Assembly (NCBI GenBank): GCA_022606425.2
Contig: JAHDVF020001468.1
Location: 3,023,501 to 3,087,500 of the forward strand
Length of the DNA stretch: 64,000 nucleotides
Direction of reading: 5' to 3'
Origin: Lepidostoma basale
Taxonomy: Eukaryota; Arthropoda; Insecta; Trichoptera; Lepidostomatidae
In this document: positions 54,382-63,428 of the stretch, piece after piece
Position numbering within the stretch: the stretch's first letter is position 1
Layout: each line of letters opens with the position of its first letter
Translations under genes and position numbers: made by a program
Notes under the pieces: model-generated
Seen by the model: the letters and a program-made list of their open reading frames with translations, nothing else
The model's database searches: none
What the model was told of the DNA's origin: nothing

Positions 54382-55234
54382 TTACCAAATAAAGTGGTGT
54401 TAATACAAATCACTAAAAGTGTATAATTAATAATTTGATAAGTATTTCAATAAAATTTCCGGGTTTGCGAAATGTTTCATTGCAAAAAAAGTTTGGGTAA
54501 CCCTGCTGTAGATAATTATTTTGTGACTTACTTTATTTAAATGTAGAATACATTTGTCTCACTGATACGCGAATGCCGAGTGCATATTTAAAATTTTATT
54601 TTTACATATTCTATCAATTCCGCGTTGAATTATGCATGTAGATACATACTTTTTGCAATCACATTTAAATCAAGCGCATGCCTTAATGTTATTGTCTCGT
54701 GTATTTCTGTATAAATAAGCTCGGACAACATGATTATTGTAACGTAAAATTTTGATTTGTGTACTTTTATAATCGTGTACTGAAACTGATCTCTTGCCAA
54801 TGCCAATGGTAACAAAAAGTCAACAAATTTGCACTTTTAAAACATCCGCAGTAACGCTTTAACGAATACATAAAACAACATAAGCAATACATAACAAATA
54901 ATATATGAAGTGCTGATTTCACTAACTCATTTTATTAAATATCCTAAATTTGGTTTTTATCTTTAAAAAAATTATAAACTTACTAACTAACCATCATGCC
55001 GTCTCCCCAAAGGGGTAGGCAGAAATAATGGACTGCCACACTTTTCTCTCCTGACATATTTCTCTAGATTCCTCAACATCCATACATCGTGTCATGCACG
55101 CGCGTCGATTTTTCTAACTCCTCACGTGGCCGACATTCAATATTTGATTTATTTGATCGTGTCACGTTTTCCTTGGTCTTCCTGTATTCTTAGTTCCATT
55201 TACATCGTTAACATACAATTTTTTTTACCGATGA

Positions 55235-55617
55235 TGATTAATGAATTAATAATCATTTATTAATTTCTATATAAATTATGTCTTTTCAAATGTATGTTTT
55301 TTCTAAATTACATTTTTTTATTTTTTATAATATCATCAAGTATTATTATTATTTAATATTATTTATAAGTACTTAATGATAATAAAAAATATATTAGTAC
55401 TTATAACAAATAGCCTAGGTGAATTTTTAAAGTTGAATTATTGTATCGAATTTAAAATGCGTTTTTATATTAGTCTTTATTTGTTTAGTTTTTATTATAT
55501 TTTTACACCCGAAGATGGAGGTATCCTCCGAAACATGTCGTGTTTTTTTTATATATTTTTTAATAATTAGTGGATTAAACAAAGATATTTTCAATTTCCT
55601 AAGTATATTCTTTTGTT
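55235..55617 (+). mobile_element. FB-F repeat inserted in L-A
   Basis: AT-rich insert whose ends interrupt the L-A copy in register. It contains one ribozyme-like motif on the plus strand and no clear inverted partner. GATGATTAATGAATTAATAA begins it and AAGTATATTCTTTTG lies near its end. Confidence 0.65.
55505..55543 (+). ncRNA. Hammerhead-like motif (FB-F)
   Basis: Stem I ACAC (55505-55508) with GTGT (55540-55543), core CCGAAGA (one change, T to C, from CTGANGA), extra T, stem II GGAG/CTCC with loop GTATC, GAA, stem III AC-AT-GT, C (55539). Stems are perfect; the single core change probably reduces cleavage. Confidence 0.62.
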
Positions 55618-55670
55618 TATTCATTCATTTCCTGTGTCCAAACCTTCTTAATGACATTATTTTGTTCATA

Positions 55671-56599
55671 AATTAAAATTTACAAACTGTTGGGTGAGCT
55701 TTGGCAACGAGGATCCGAATATATTTTGGTTATATTCAACGCTTATATGCTGTGAAACGATTCTGACTTATTCGCCTAATCTGGGGTCAAGGAAAAATCT
55801 GATGGTTTTTTGTACTAGAACGTTAACATTTTATTCTACAAATTTATGAACTATACATATGTATATGTATGAGATAAGTATTCGCCTTCGCTCGGATCGA
55901 AATTCGGAATTTAAAACGTTTCAACTTGTTATTTTTTTATTGATATTTTTTCTCGTCTTGGTATTTGCTAGTATGATTTTTAGCGTGAGACTAATATCTC
56001 TGATCACGTGAGTGACGCGCGAGGCTTTATGGTTGTGGAGCTACTAAATGAAACCAATTGTGGCATATAAAATGGCGATAGTTTATGGGAATGTATGACG
56101 GAGACACGATTATATATTCGGAGCGTGTCTCCAGCCCGCAGCGCTGAAGGCTGCCAGCGACGATGTGTGCCAATGTTGATTTACTCCGAAACATTTACGA
56201 TGCACAGGGAGGTATAAATATTATCACGTCCGCCTGAGTCACAATACATCGATTCTTTTTTTTTCGTCTTTTTTTTTTACATTATTACTCCGATATTTCC
56301 GCTCCATAAATGTATTAAAACTGTATGCAGTTTGTTTTTACCCAAGTAGGCACTAGATAATAAATTGCAAAGTTTAATTTATGAATGTCTCCGAGCAAGG
56401 ATAACCAGTGCCGGTGGGACCCGTCGCTGCCGTTATCTGCAAAGCTCGTGGCTCAACTTTTAACCTTACAGTGCGCGATTTTTTTTTTCAAGTTTAAAAA
56501 TAATAATTTATTTTAGCATTATGTATATGTACTGAAACATAAAAAAAATATAGATTAAAACCGGGCGTGTGTCTCATATGAATCTGTGCACATTTATAA
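55671..56599. other. Unique DNA, nothing recognised
   Basis: Poly-T tracts at 56258-56278 and 56470-56490. GC-richer at 56110-56180 and 56395-56460. Confidence 0.45.
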
Positions 56600-56842
56600 T
56601 ACTAACTAACCATTACACCGTCTCCCCGGAGGGGTAAACAGAAAGAATAGACCGCCACACTGTTTTCTCCTGACATACTTCTCTCGTTTCCTCTACATGA
56701 ATACATCTTGCCATGCACGCGCGTCGGTTTCTCCGACTCCTCACGTGACCGACATTTAATATTTGATTGATTTGATCGTGCCACGTTTTTCTCGGCCTTC
56801 CTCTATTTTTAGCTCCGTTCACGTCGTTTACCTTCTTCACAT
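56600..56842 (-). mobile_element. LINE L-A 3' part
   Basis: The minus strand encodes KVNDVNGAKNRGRPRKTWHD and WRSILSVYPSGETV with no stop in the last 75 codons. Ends GGTGTAATGGTTAGTTAG. One of the better-preserved C termini. Confidence 0.85.
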
Positions 56843-57852
56843 TTATAATAGCAATTTTTTTTAACGATGTAAATGTCAGCAAATGCTACTCTGGTGATTA
56901 AATAATGTGTACAAATAAATAACCAAAATTAATTAAGATTACCTTTATCATCAATAATAAATTATTTTTATGTCAAACTGGAACAAATCAAAAAAGACAC
57001 CTACGCGCAACATGACAAACTTTATTTAAAACAGTTTTTTTGTTTTCCAAAATATGGAGACGGTTAAGACATATTAAGAACAGCTTGTGAGTTATTGTGT
57101 ATACTACCTAATACAAAAATTAAATTAATTCATATTTGCATTATAACTCGCTGTAGGGTTAATTTGCTTCTCATTACTGCAGTTTCGCGCACATATACTT
57201 CATCAGCTTGTGTTGTTTTTTTTAATTGTCACGAAAGGGAACGAAAACAGGTATTTATTGAATACGCGATGATGTGTTTTGTTGACAACTTTTTGAGTGT
57301 GTTGTCAGCCTTGAAATTCTTTGTACATTTTTATTCTAATTTGAATCTCGTATCGGCGTGGCTTTTCCGTCGATGCTTGTCATATCGCCACTAGCAAGTC
57401 CTCTATTAAATTATTTTAAAACAAAACGTTTTTTTTTTACTTTTAAATATTGTATTATTATCAAAGCTAGCTGCCAATCAAGTCCGAGGTCGTTGCGACC
57501 TGATCTGCGTATCTGGTCCATAAGAGCGGACGCACCGCAGCCCGTACACGCGCCGTTGCGCCGTCTCTCTGTCTAGGCTGAAACGTAATTAATAGCATCT
57601 CGGTGATATATTATTTTCGCATATGAACATGTCAAGTCGCGTAAATTTTACTAAATTAATTTAATGTATTGATTTTAAATTTTGTAAGTATGTGATAAAT
57701 AGTTGGTTTTATCCAAGGTGTGTGATAAATTTTCAATCCATTTTCATTTACTGTTGGTTGGATATGTACATATTATAATAATTAAATATAGAAGTGAGAT
57801 TTAACCTGGTAAAAAATTATGACAGTAGTTAAAATGCCGTAGAAATGAGATA

Positions 57853-58313
57853 ATAATAATAATAAATTAGATAATTTATAGAGCGCTATTTTTATGAATT
57901 ACTCATCTCAAGGGCGCTGTAGAAGATGATACGTTTTATCAACTAGATAGTAGTAATAAAAATAATGATAACAAAAATAATAAACATATTTAGTATGAGG
58001 GCTGCATCTGACGAAGTCGATCAGCCCTGCCTGTCAGGAAATGATAATTTGAAAAGGTGCGTTTTGAGTCTCGATCTAAACTCTGATTGATTCTCAATGC
58101 ACTTAAGGTCTGCTGGAAGATTGTTCCAGGCTGAAGGGCCGGCTACCGCTAAGGTTCGTTCGCCAAAGTTTGTGCTTGGACAGCGTTTTGGCACAGTCAA
58201 TCTACCGATCGCAGAAGACTAAGCTGATCGCAATGTAGACTGTCTAGCATTCAGGTTTTCGTTGATGCAGAGTTTAGATATATAAGCTGGTGCCATTCCA
58301 TGTAACGCGATCA
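57853..58313 (-). mobile_element. LINE L-K, CR1/L2-like C-terminal fragment nested in L-A
   Basis: Minus-strand translation reads VIALHGMAPAYISKLCINEN, then LNARQSTLRSA, one in-frame TAG, SSAIGRLTVPKRCPSTNFGE, RTLAVAGPSAWNNLPADLK and FRSRLKTHLFKLSFPDR. The pattern LTVPK...FGER..AVAGPSAWNNLPADL...F...LKTHLF is typical of the C terminus of CR1/L2-like and related RTs. The plus-strand AATAATAATAATAAAT at the left edge is its simple-repeat tail. Confidence 0.8.
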
Positions 58314-58583
58314 CTGTGAAGAATGTATGATATAATACCAAACGAGGAAAAAAGGAATGTAAGGCAGATCATTAGATTCTAAGTAAAAATTAAAGGTCAC
58401 TTAGATGTTTTGGGCATGTGGAACGAATGGATGAGAGATTAATGGTTAAAAAAAATTGTACACAAGCAGTGTGAATGTAAAAAGAAGCCGAGAAAGGCCG
58501 AGGAAAACATGGCAAAAGGCGGTCACATTCCAACTCGAAAAAATCGACGAGCGTGGGTGTTACGATGTATGAATGTAGAGGAA

Positions 58584-58778
58584 TAATTAATTAATATTAC
58601 TGAAAACGTCTGTCTTCTAGGACTATATTATATTTTAGATAGAATGACACGTTTCGCCATTCTAAGGCATTATAAATGGCACATTTGATAATACCTTAGA
58701 AGGGTGAAACATGTCGTTCCATCTATATTATAATACAGAAGTTTTCATGCATATTAATTATTTATAAAAACAATAAAT
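58584..58778. mobile_element. FB-A palindrome with 12-bp target duplications, nested in L-A
   Basis: Flanked by AATGTAGAGGAA at 58572-58583 and 58779-58790, both belonging to the interrupted L-A copy. Arms AGAATGACACGTTTCGCC and GGTGAAACATGTCGTTCC; centre ATTATAAATGGCACATTTGA. No terminal bases typical of a cut-and-paste transposon. The duplication length suggests target-primed reverse transcription. Confidence 0.9.
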
Positions 58779-58956
58779 AATGTAGAGGAAGCTTAAGAGG
58801 TATGTCTAGACAGAGCAGTGTGGTGATCCATCCTCTCTGCCTACCCCTCCGAGGAAGCGGCAAGATGGTTATTTATTGTAGGGTTAACGTACAGCGATTT
58901 TTATATACACTAGCATACTTATAATTAATATTAATTAAATATGGACATAGAAGGTT

Positions 58957-59040
58957 ACACTTCGCTTATCCGAAGCTGTTTTAGGACGCAGCGGTGCCCT
59001 TTCGTCAGCTTCGCCCATGCAATCCCTTGGCCCGTCCCCA
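58957..59040 (+). repeat. Unclassified dispersed repeat (copy 2)
   Basis: CACTTCGCTTATCCGAAGCT GTTTTAGGACGCAGCGG, CTTTCGTCAGCTTC, ATCCCTTGGCCCGTCC. About 80% similar by eye to 37965-38041. Confidence 0.65.
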
Positions 59041-59355
59041 GACCATAGTAAGTTTGTTAGTTAGTTACAACAATTAAGCTATCAATGGCGCCACACGAGA
59101 TTCTGAAGCACTCCTTTTCGAGTGATCCGATCCGCCGCCACGAACCCCGCTGTTCGCTACCGCTGGTCACCGACTTGATCTAAGATTTGCATACATTCTG
59201 TTGTCTCAATCTGTAATCATGTTTACTAATTTGACAGTCTCATTAAACTCACGTAGCTTATAAACGGCATTCGATTATGATAAATATTAATTGAATTACG
59301 CTTTCATTTAATATGTTTGCTTTTATTACGGGCATAAAAATTCAACCATATACTA

Positions 59356-59648
59356 CAGGGTAGGATCAAAAAGTAGTAGGACTGAAATTTTTTTTTATTG
59401 AACTAATCGGTACAAATCCTTAGCAGTCCTCGAAATAGCACCCTTGTGCTTCGACACAACGCGTATAACGCGATTCCCACTACGCGTACGCTTTCTGGAA
59501 CTCGCTTTCTGGAATCCTCTTCAGAAATATAAACAATATCGGTCTCTTTCGAAGGCTTTCTACTACCACGCTCAGATGGTCCGAATCCCCTCCACCGCTC
59601 GGTTCGCGCTACAGAAATTCAGTCCTACAACTTATTGATCCTACCATT
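59356..59648. mobile_element. Mariner-like non-autonomous element
   Basis: TIRs GGTAGGATCAAAAAGTAGTA and GGTAGGATCAATAAGTTGTA (inverted), continuing to GGACTGAA in both. TA dinucleotides flank it (59354-59355, 59649-59650), the Tc1/mariner target duplication. At 293 bp it is an internally deleted derivative; GCACCCTTGTGCTTCGACAC inside resembles antisense mariner transposase coding sequence. Confidence 0.85.
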
Positions 59649-59759
59649 TATGTAATCAATCTTAAATGTATAGTACTTATTTCTGCAAATCAGGGCTATT
59701 ATTTGCTTATTAATTATGTTATTCTATGTCATAAGTATAATACATAGATTGATATCTAA

Positions 59760-60128
59760 TAGATTGATCTGAATAGCATTGAGACCAGAGCGGATACCAC
59801 AAGAACGAAGGCTAAAGTACGGGTGGCAGAGATGAGGACGCTGAGTATGATAGCAGGAAGGACTATTCGAGATAGGTGAGGAACACGGCCATCCGCGAGA
59901 TCTGCAAGGTGGAGGATGTCGTGAGATGGGGCAGACAATGCAGAAGATACTGGAATGCGCACGTGCACAGGATGGATCCCACCAGAATCCCACACGCTGT
60001 GGCACATTCCTGTCCCCCCGGAAGACCGCCGAAGAGATGGAAAGATAGTTGGGAGTCAACCTCCCAAGAGAGGCCAGCCTGATTTCAGGAACAGACAAAA
60101 GGTCTATAAGGAGAAGAAGAAGAAGAAG
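59760..60128 (+). mobile_element. LINE L-D C-terminal fragment with AAG-repeat tail
   Basis: Translations in two frames show KVRVAEMRTLSMIAGRTIRD and, after a frameshift, IREICKVEDVVRWGRQCRRY, HVHRMDPTRIPHAVAHS and GRPPKRWKDSWESTSQE, then AAGAAGAAGAAGAAGA. A SINE2 copy inserted 3 bases downstream of the tail. Confidence 0.85.
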
Positions 60129-60142
60129 AAGATATCTAATAA

Positions 60143-60335
60143 CCGGGTGGTGGTCTAGAGGATAGAACGCTTGGCTCCTGATCCAGGGGACATGGGTTCA
60201 AGCCTGGACACGACCAGATTCCTTCTTCATAATAATGAGCTATTTTCTGCTCACATTGAAGATTGTAAAATAAATTCTAATATCATTGATGTAAATCCTT
60301 TATATTTGTCTTTTTTAAATAATAATAAAAAAAAA
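60143..60335 (+). mobile_element. SINE2 (tRNA-derived) with 12-bp target duplications
   Basis: Head CGGGTGGTGGTCTAGAGGAT, AGAACGCTTGGCTCCTGATC, box B GGGTTCAAGCCTGGACAC; then CCTTCTTCATAATAATGAGC, GAAGATTGTAAAATAAATTC and an A-rich 3' end. GATATCTAATAA occurs at 60131-60142 and again at 60336-60347, perfect 12-bp duplications showing LINE-machinery insertion. Confidence 0.92.
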
Positions 60336-61023
60336 GATATCTAATAAGTGAGAAAAGTCCAATCATCGCAATGTACCGACTGTTCTTTTGTTTGGTGTGT
60401 ACCTCGTATCGCAACATCGGCCACTCCGGAGAAATCAATACAAATGAAACACATCCACATTTTCCACGTGAAGTGTCTATATTGGTCACAAGATAATCGT
60501 TAGAATCTGTCAGATTAAATTTCTAATAGATACCGGTGCAAGACAAATAGGTATTCGGGTTCGGCATTCAGCAGTCCCTCCATGCTTATATTCAGGTTTC
60601 AGCATTCCGCAAAATCCAGCGACCGCAAGTTCTTCTCGTTTTTCCGTGACCGTCTTGCACAAAAACGCGATTCTGTTGAATGGTATAAACATCACTTTGT
60701 GTTATCGAAGGTAAGATTTCATACTAAGAATGACAGGGAAAATGTTGCCGGCGACCGGCATCATACGTGAGATAATCGAGGAACAGAAAAAATAATGTCG
60801 CTCCCAAGTGAGAACTCGATAGCATTTACAACAAGTTTGATAGATCTTTATCCATAATTTACTTTCTATAAACTCGCATTGCTTTATTCACACCAACAAT
60901 TATATATCTCTCAGGCCCAGTTTTAACCGAGTTTAAACGGCGTGTGACTTAATTCAACAACTTTTATGAAAATGAAACGACATGTCAACATCGCGGTTGT
61001 CTGTTTTTTCAACACAATTTTTA

Positions 61024-61114
61024 TTATTGATTGTTTCTTGTACAATGATGTAAAACTCCATATTAATTCATCAATACGAATGAATACGTCTGTTTTCTAG
61101 ATGTATTATTATAT
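61024..61114. mobile_element. FB-A outer body, cut by a DNA transposon
   Basis: TTGATTGTTTCTTGTACAAT, GTAAAACTCCATATTAATTC and GTCTGTTTTCTAGATGTATT. The core region is absent; the mariner-like element 61115-61449 begins at the break. Confidence 0.7.
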
Positions 61115-61449
61115 AGAGTGTTTTTTTAGAGGTTTGGTTTTTAAACTGGCAACATTATTTCTACAGACTGTTAATTTGATAGTTGACAGTTGATTTGTAG
61201 TCAGTACGTTTTGCCATTTTACCGTGAATAGACTTACGTCAGAACAGCGCTTGCAAATTGTGCAAAATTATTTTGAATATCATGGTTCGGTTCGCCAAAC
61301 TTATCGTGCACTACGTCCATTTTCGATCGACATAATCATCCATCCGAGCAAGTTATTCGGAAGACCGTGGATCGTTTTCGCACCACGTATACTCTAGTGG
61401 AAGTACGCATCCACAAAGACGACAATTGTCGAAAATTGGATTTCACTAT
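61115..61449 (+). mobile_element. Second copy of the same Tc1/mariner-like element, 3' TIR missing
   Basis: Left TIR TTTTTTTAGAGGT at 61121-61133, then the same TTTGGTTTTTAAACTGGCAA start and a HTH remnant in two frames (EYHGSVRQTYRALRP, then a frameshift). Homology stops at GAAAATTGGATTTCAC; the right TIR is absent. Inserted in FB-A. Confidence 0.82.
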
Positions 61450-61627
61450 TGCGCTTCATTCGATAGCTCATATGCCTAAAATCATATTTAAACAATAATG
61501 GCATAAAATTATCTATTAAATTAAGCCAATATCCTATGATATTGGCTTTATGACATTCACATTGTTTTAATGTTTTCATTTTGAATATGTATTGTTTACA
61601 TTTAAAAAGAACTTAATGTGTATTGTT

Positions 61628-61846
61628 TGGTAAGAGTTCTGACTTCCATACCGAAGGTACCGGGTTCGATTGCCGGCGATGGCAGTGTGATTGTCACACT
61701 GTCTTTGGTCTGGTGTAGAATTTACGTGACAATAAAATCGCGATAGATTGGCTTCCTATCAAATGTCATAAGAATCAATTTAATAGCTAAAATAAATAGT
61801 ATACAGTAATTGGGTTCAAACGATCTGTTGTATACAAAAAAATAAT
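61628..61846 (+). mobile_element. SINE1, 5' truncated, type I tail
   Basis: Starts inside box A (GGTAAGAGTTCTGACTTCC), box B GGTTCGATTGCCGG, body GTGTAGAATTTACGTGACAA, tail ATTGGGTTCAAACGATCTG. Confidence 0.85.
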
Positions 61847-61849
61847 AAA

Positions 61850-61942
61850 ACTATAATTTATGGGAATGACATGTTTCGCCTTTCTAAGGCATTATCAATT
61901 GTGACATTTGATTATGCCTTTGAAAGGCGAATTTTTTTTTTT
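61850..61942. mobile_element. FB-A core-only palindrome next to SINE1
   Basis: Left core on the minus strand (61868-61902): TTGATAA, T, stem II GCCTT/AAGGC with loop AGA (perfect 5 bp), GAA, ACATGT, C. Right core stops at GCGAA. It follows the A-rich tail of SINE1. Confidence 0.72.
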
Positions 61943-62483
61943 AATATTTGTATTTTTCTTACCTTATCTTGATATTTTTGCGTGATGCTTTTCTCTAGTA
62001 ATGCATCGGGAACCCTGACTTTCATCCTTAAATTATATTCAGTTTTACTGATTCGATTGCCTACATATAAATTGTAGGCTATCAAACTCCGAAAATGTGT
62101 GAGAGCTGAAAAGTGATTGATTTACTGCGGGAGATAAATGCTACCGGGTCTGATTTAATGGATTTATCGGGAAATATGGTTGTGTGAAATTGTTACAGCT
62201 TTCTAATGTTCATTATTATCAACAGTATTTGTTCATTTAACCTTAAGTGCCTAGTAACGAATATTCGGTATTCTAATTATTTCAGTTGCGATGAAGTGGA
62301 CTACAATGTAACGTCTTCCCTAACACCTTGACCTGTGTGAAAAAAATGCATTGAAATCTTTTAATAAGACGAATCTTTGATTCACGTATATGTTTCAGCT
62401 TTGTGTTTTAGAATAATAAAACTTAGATATTCTATATTTTACTGAACGCCACAAAAACCTGTAGGTATTCATTTAAATTATAA

Positions 62484-62752
62484 TTAAATAAAACGATGTT
62501 TTTTAACTACTTACACTTTTGTCTTTATTTCGACAGCGACCGGTTTCGCCAGGCTCGCTGGCATCGACAGACTGGCATTGACAGACTGGACGATCACCAG
62601 TCTGTCGATACCAGCGAGCCTGGCGAAACTGATCGCTGTCGAAATAAAGACAAAAGTGGAAGTAGTTAAAAAAACATCGTTTTTTTTATTATTATTTAAA
62701 TTGAACTTCCATCAGGAGATTTCAGTAAAATCATTTGATTATCTTTATTTAA
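62484..62752. mobile_element. FB-B palindrome, largest copy
   Basis: Arms TAAAACGATGTTTTTTAACT and AGTTAAAAAAACATCGTTTT flank two ribozyme-like cores in opposite orientation, with a GACAGACTGG repeat at the centre. Right body ends TTTCAGTAAAATCATTTGAT as at 0.7 kb. Confidence 0.82.
62534..62575 (-). ncRNA. Hammerhead-like motif (FB-B), one core change
   Basis: Minus strand: stem I CAGT with GCTG (one G-U), core CTGTCGA (the usually invariant A after CTG is T), extra T, stem II GCCAG/CTGGC with a short loop, GAA, stem III AC-CG-GT, C. The A-to-T change is shared by most FB-B arms, so this family may be inactive or a variant. Confidence 0.5.
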
Positions 62753-63282
62753 ATGATTAAACTTTTGCAAAATATAATTTCATGCGTATCTTACGTTAAC
62801 ATGTATTTATTTATGTTAAATCTTTTTTCATCGTCCGATTATATTTTGCTATATATTATCTTGGAATTGGACTTATGGTAGATCTTTTACGTCTGTTGGA
62901 CGTGTGATTTGGTGGTTATAAGCTGGGGCTAGGTGTGTGCCCCAGGGTGATTACTTGATTTTAAATGAACAGTTTATCCGTTTTTAATAATGTTGAATGT
63001 CACATTACACGAAATGGTTTTAAATATTCGTGTATATCCAAACTATTTGTACACCGTTTTTACGCACTATATAAAAATGTGTGTAAGTATAAACGAGTAT
63101 ATTGAAAATATATTTTTTGTGTTTTTATCGATCGATTTCATTACTGACAAATCCCATCACAAACTTCTAGGTATTGGTTTGTTTAATAGTTTATTTTTGT
63201 GTGATTCCACATTGAGCTTTCTCATCCTTTCGGCATCGGTTGGTAACTGAACTCTTGTGGGTGTGTAGAAGAGTGCGTGCCT
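62753..63282. other. AT-rich DNA upstream of the candidate promoter
   Basis: An 86-codon plus frame (62990-63250) is Phe/Ile/Tyr-rich without domain signature. No repeat recognised. Confidence 0.4.
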
Positions 63283-63428
63283 TCAGTCTGGCATCGCGTG
63301 ACCCTCACACCCGCCGCGGGTGGATGTCACTAGCAGCGATCAGCTGTCAGCCATCAGCCCGTGACAACGTTTTTGTTCGCTTTTCGAAATCACACACTTT
63401 CGCTGACTATTCCACAAAGGAGAGACAG
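63283..63428 (+). promoter_or_regulatory. Candidate promoter and first exon
   Basis: Initiator-like TTCAGTC at 63282-63288, a CpG-rich segment (CACCCGCCGCGGGTGG), and a donor-like GAGACAG/GTAGGC. Same general layout as 43.7 kb and on the same strand. Confidence 0.28.

Larger units (their letters stand above)
53640..54424. mobile_element. FB-E palindrome interrupted by L-A
   Basis: Left arm 53640-53833 (AATTGTATTAACACC, ACGGTTTCGCTCTCGCCGGA, GTAAACTAAATA) and right arm 54299-54424 (GTTTACTCTCTCACC, GGTGTTAATACAAATCACT) are inverted copies. The L-A copy fills the centre. The left arm core is decayed. Confidence 0.82.
52221..54505. mobile_element. hAT-type host element carrying several nested insertions
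   Basis: Ends CAGGGCTTCGCAAACT and (inverted) CAGGGTTACCCAAACT match at 13 of 16 positions. Flanks CTGTACAC (52213-52220) and CTGTAGAT (54506-54513) agree at 6 of 8, as for an aged 8-bp hAT duplication. The left arm also has GCAGAACACCATTGTGCTCC and GGTGTTCCGCGACAATTTG, common in non-autonomous hAT elements. Inside lie L-C, SINE1, the 257-bp hairpin and FB-E with L-A. No transposase remains. Confidence 0.6.
54978..55670 (-). mobile_element. LINE L-A copy split by an FB-F insertion
   Basis: 3' part 54978-55231 (plus strand: ACTAACTAACCATCATGCCG to CATCGTTAACATACAATTTT). The copy resumes at about 55618 with TTCATTCATTTCCTGTGTCC and AACCTTCTTAATGACATTAT, in register with the 27.0 and 44.2 kb copies. 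Confidence 0.8.
57784..58880 (+). mobile_element. LINE L-A copy broken by two later insertions
   Basis: Segment 1 (57784-57852) has AATGCCGTAGAAATGAGAT. It resumes at about 58314 with GAAGAATGTATGATATAATA and runs to AATGTAGAGGAA (58583). The last segment (58779-58880) restarts with the same AATGTAGAGGAA and ends GCGGCAAGATGGTTATTTA. The inserts are a CR1/L2-like LINE and an FB-A foldback. Confidence 0.85.

Noticed and set aside
59444..59638. 64-codon frame inside the mariner-like element
   Set aside because: It runs along the transposase-antisense strand of a deleted element and shows no transposase motif.
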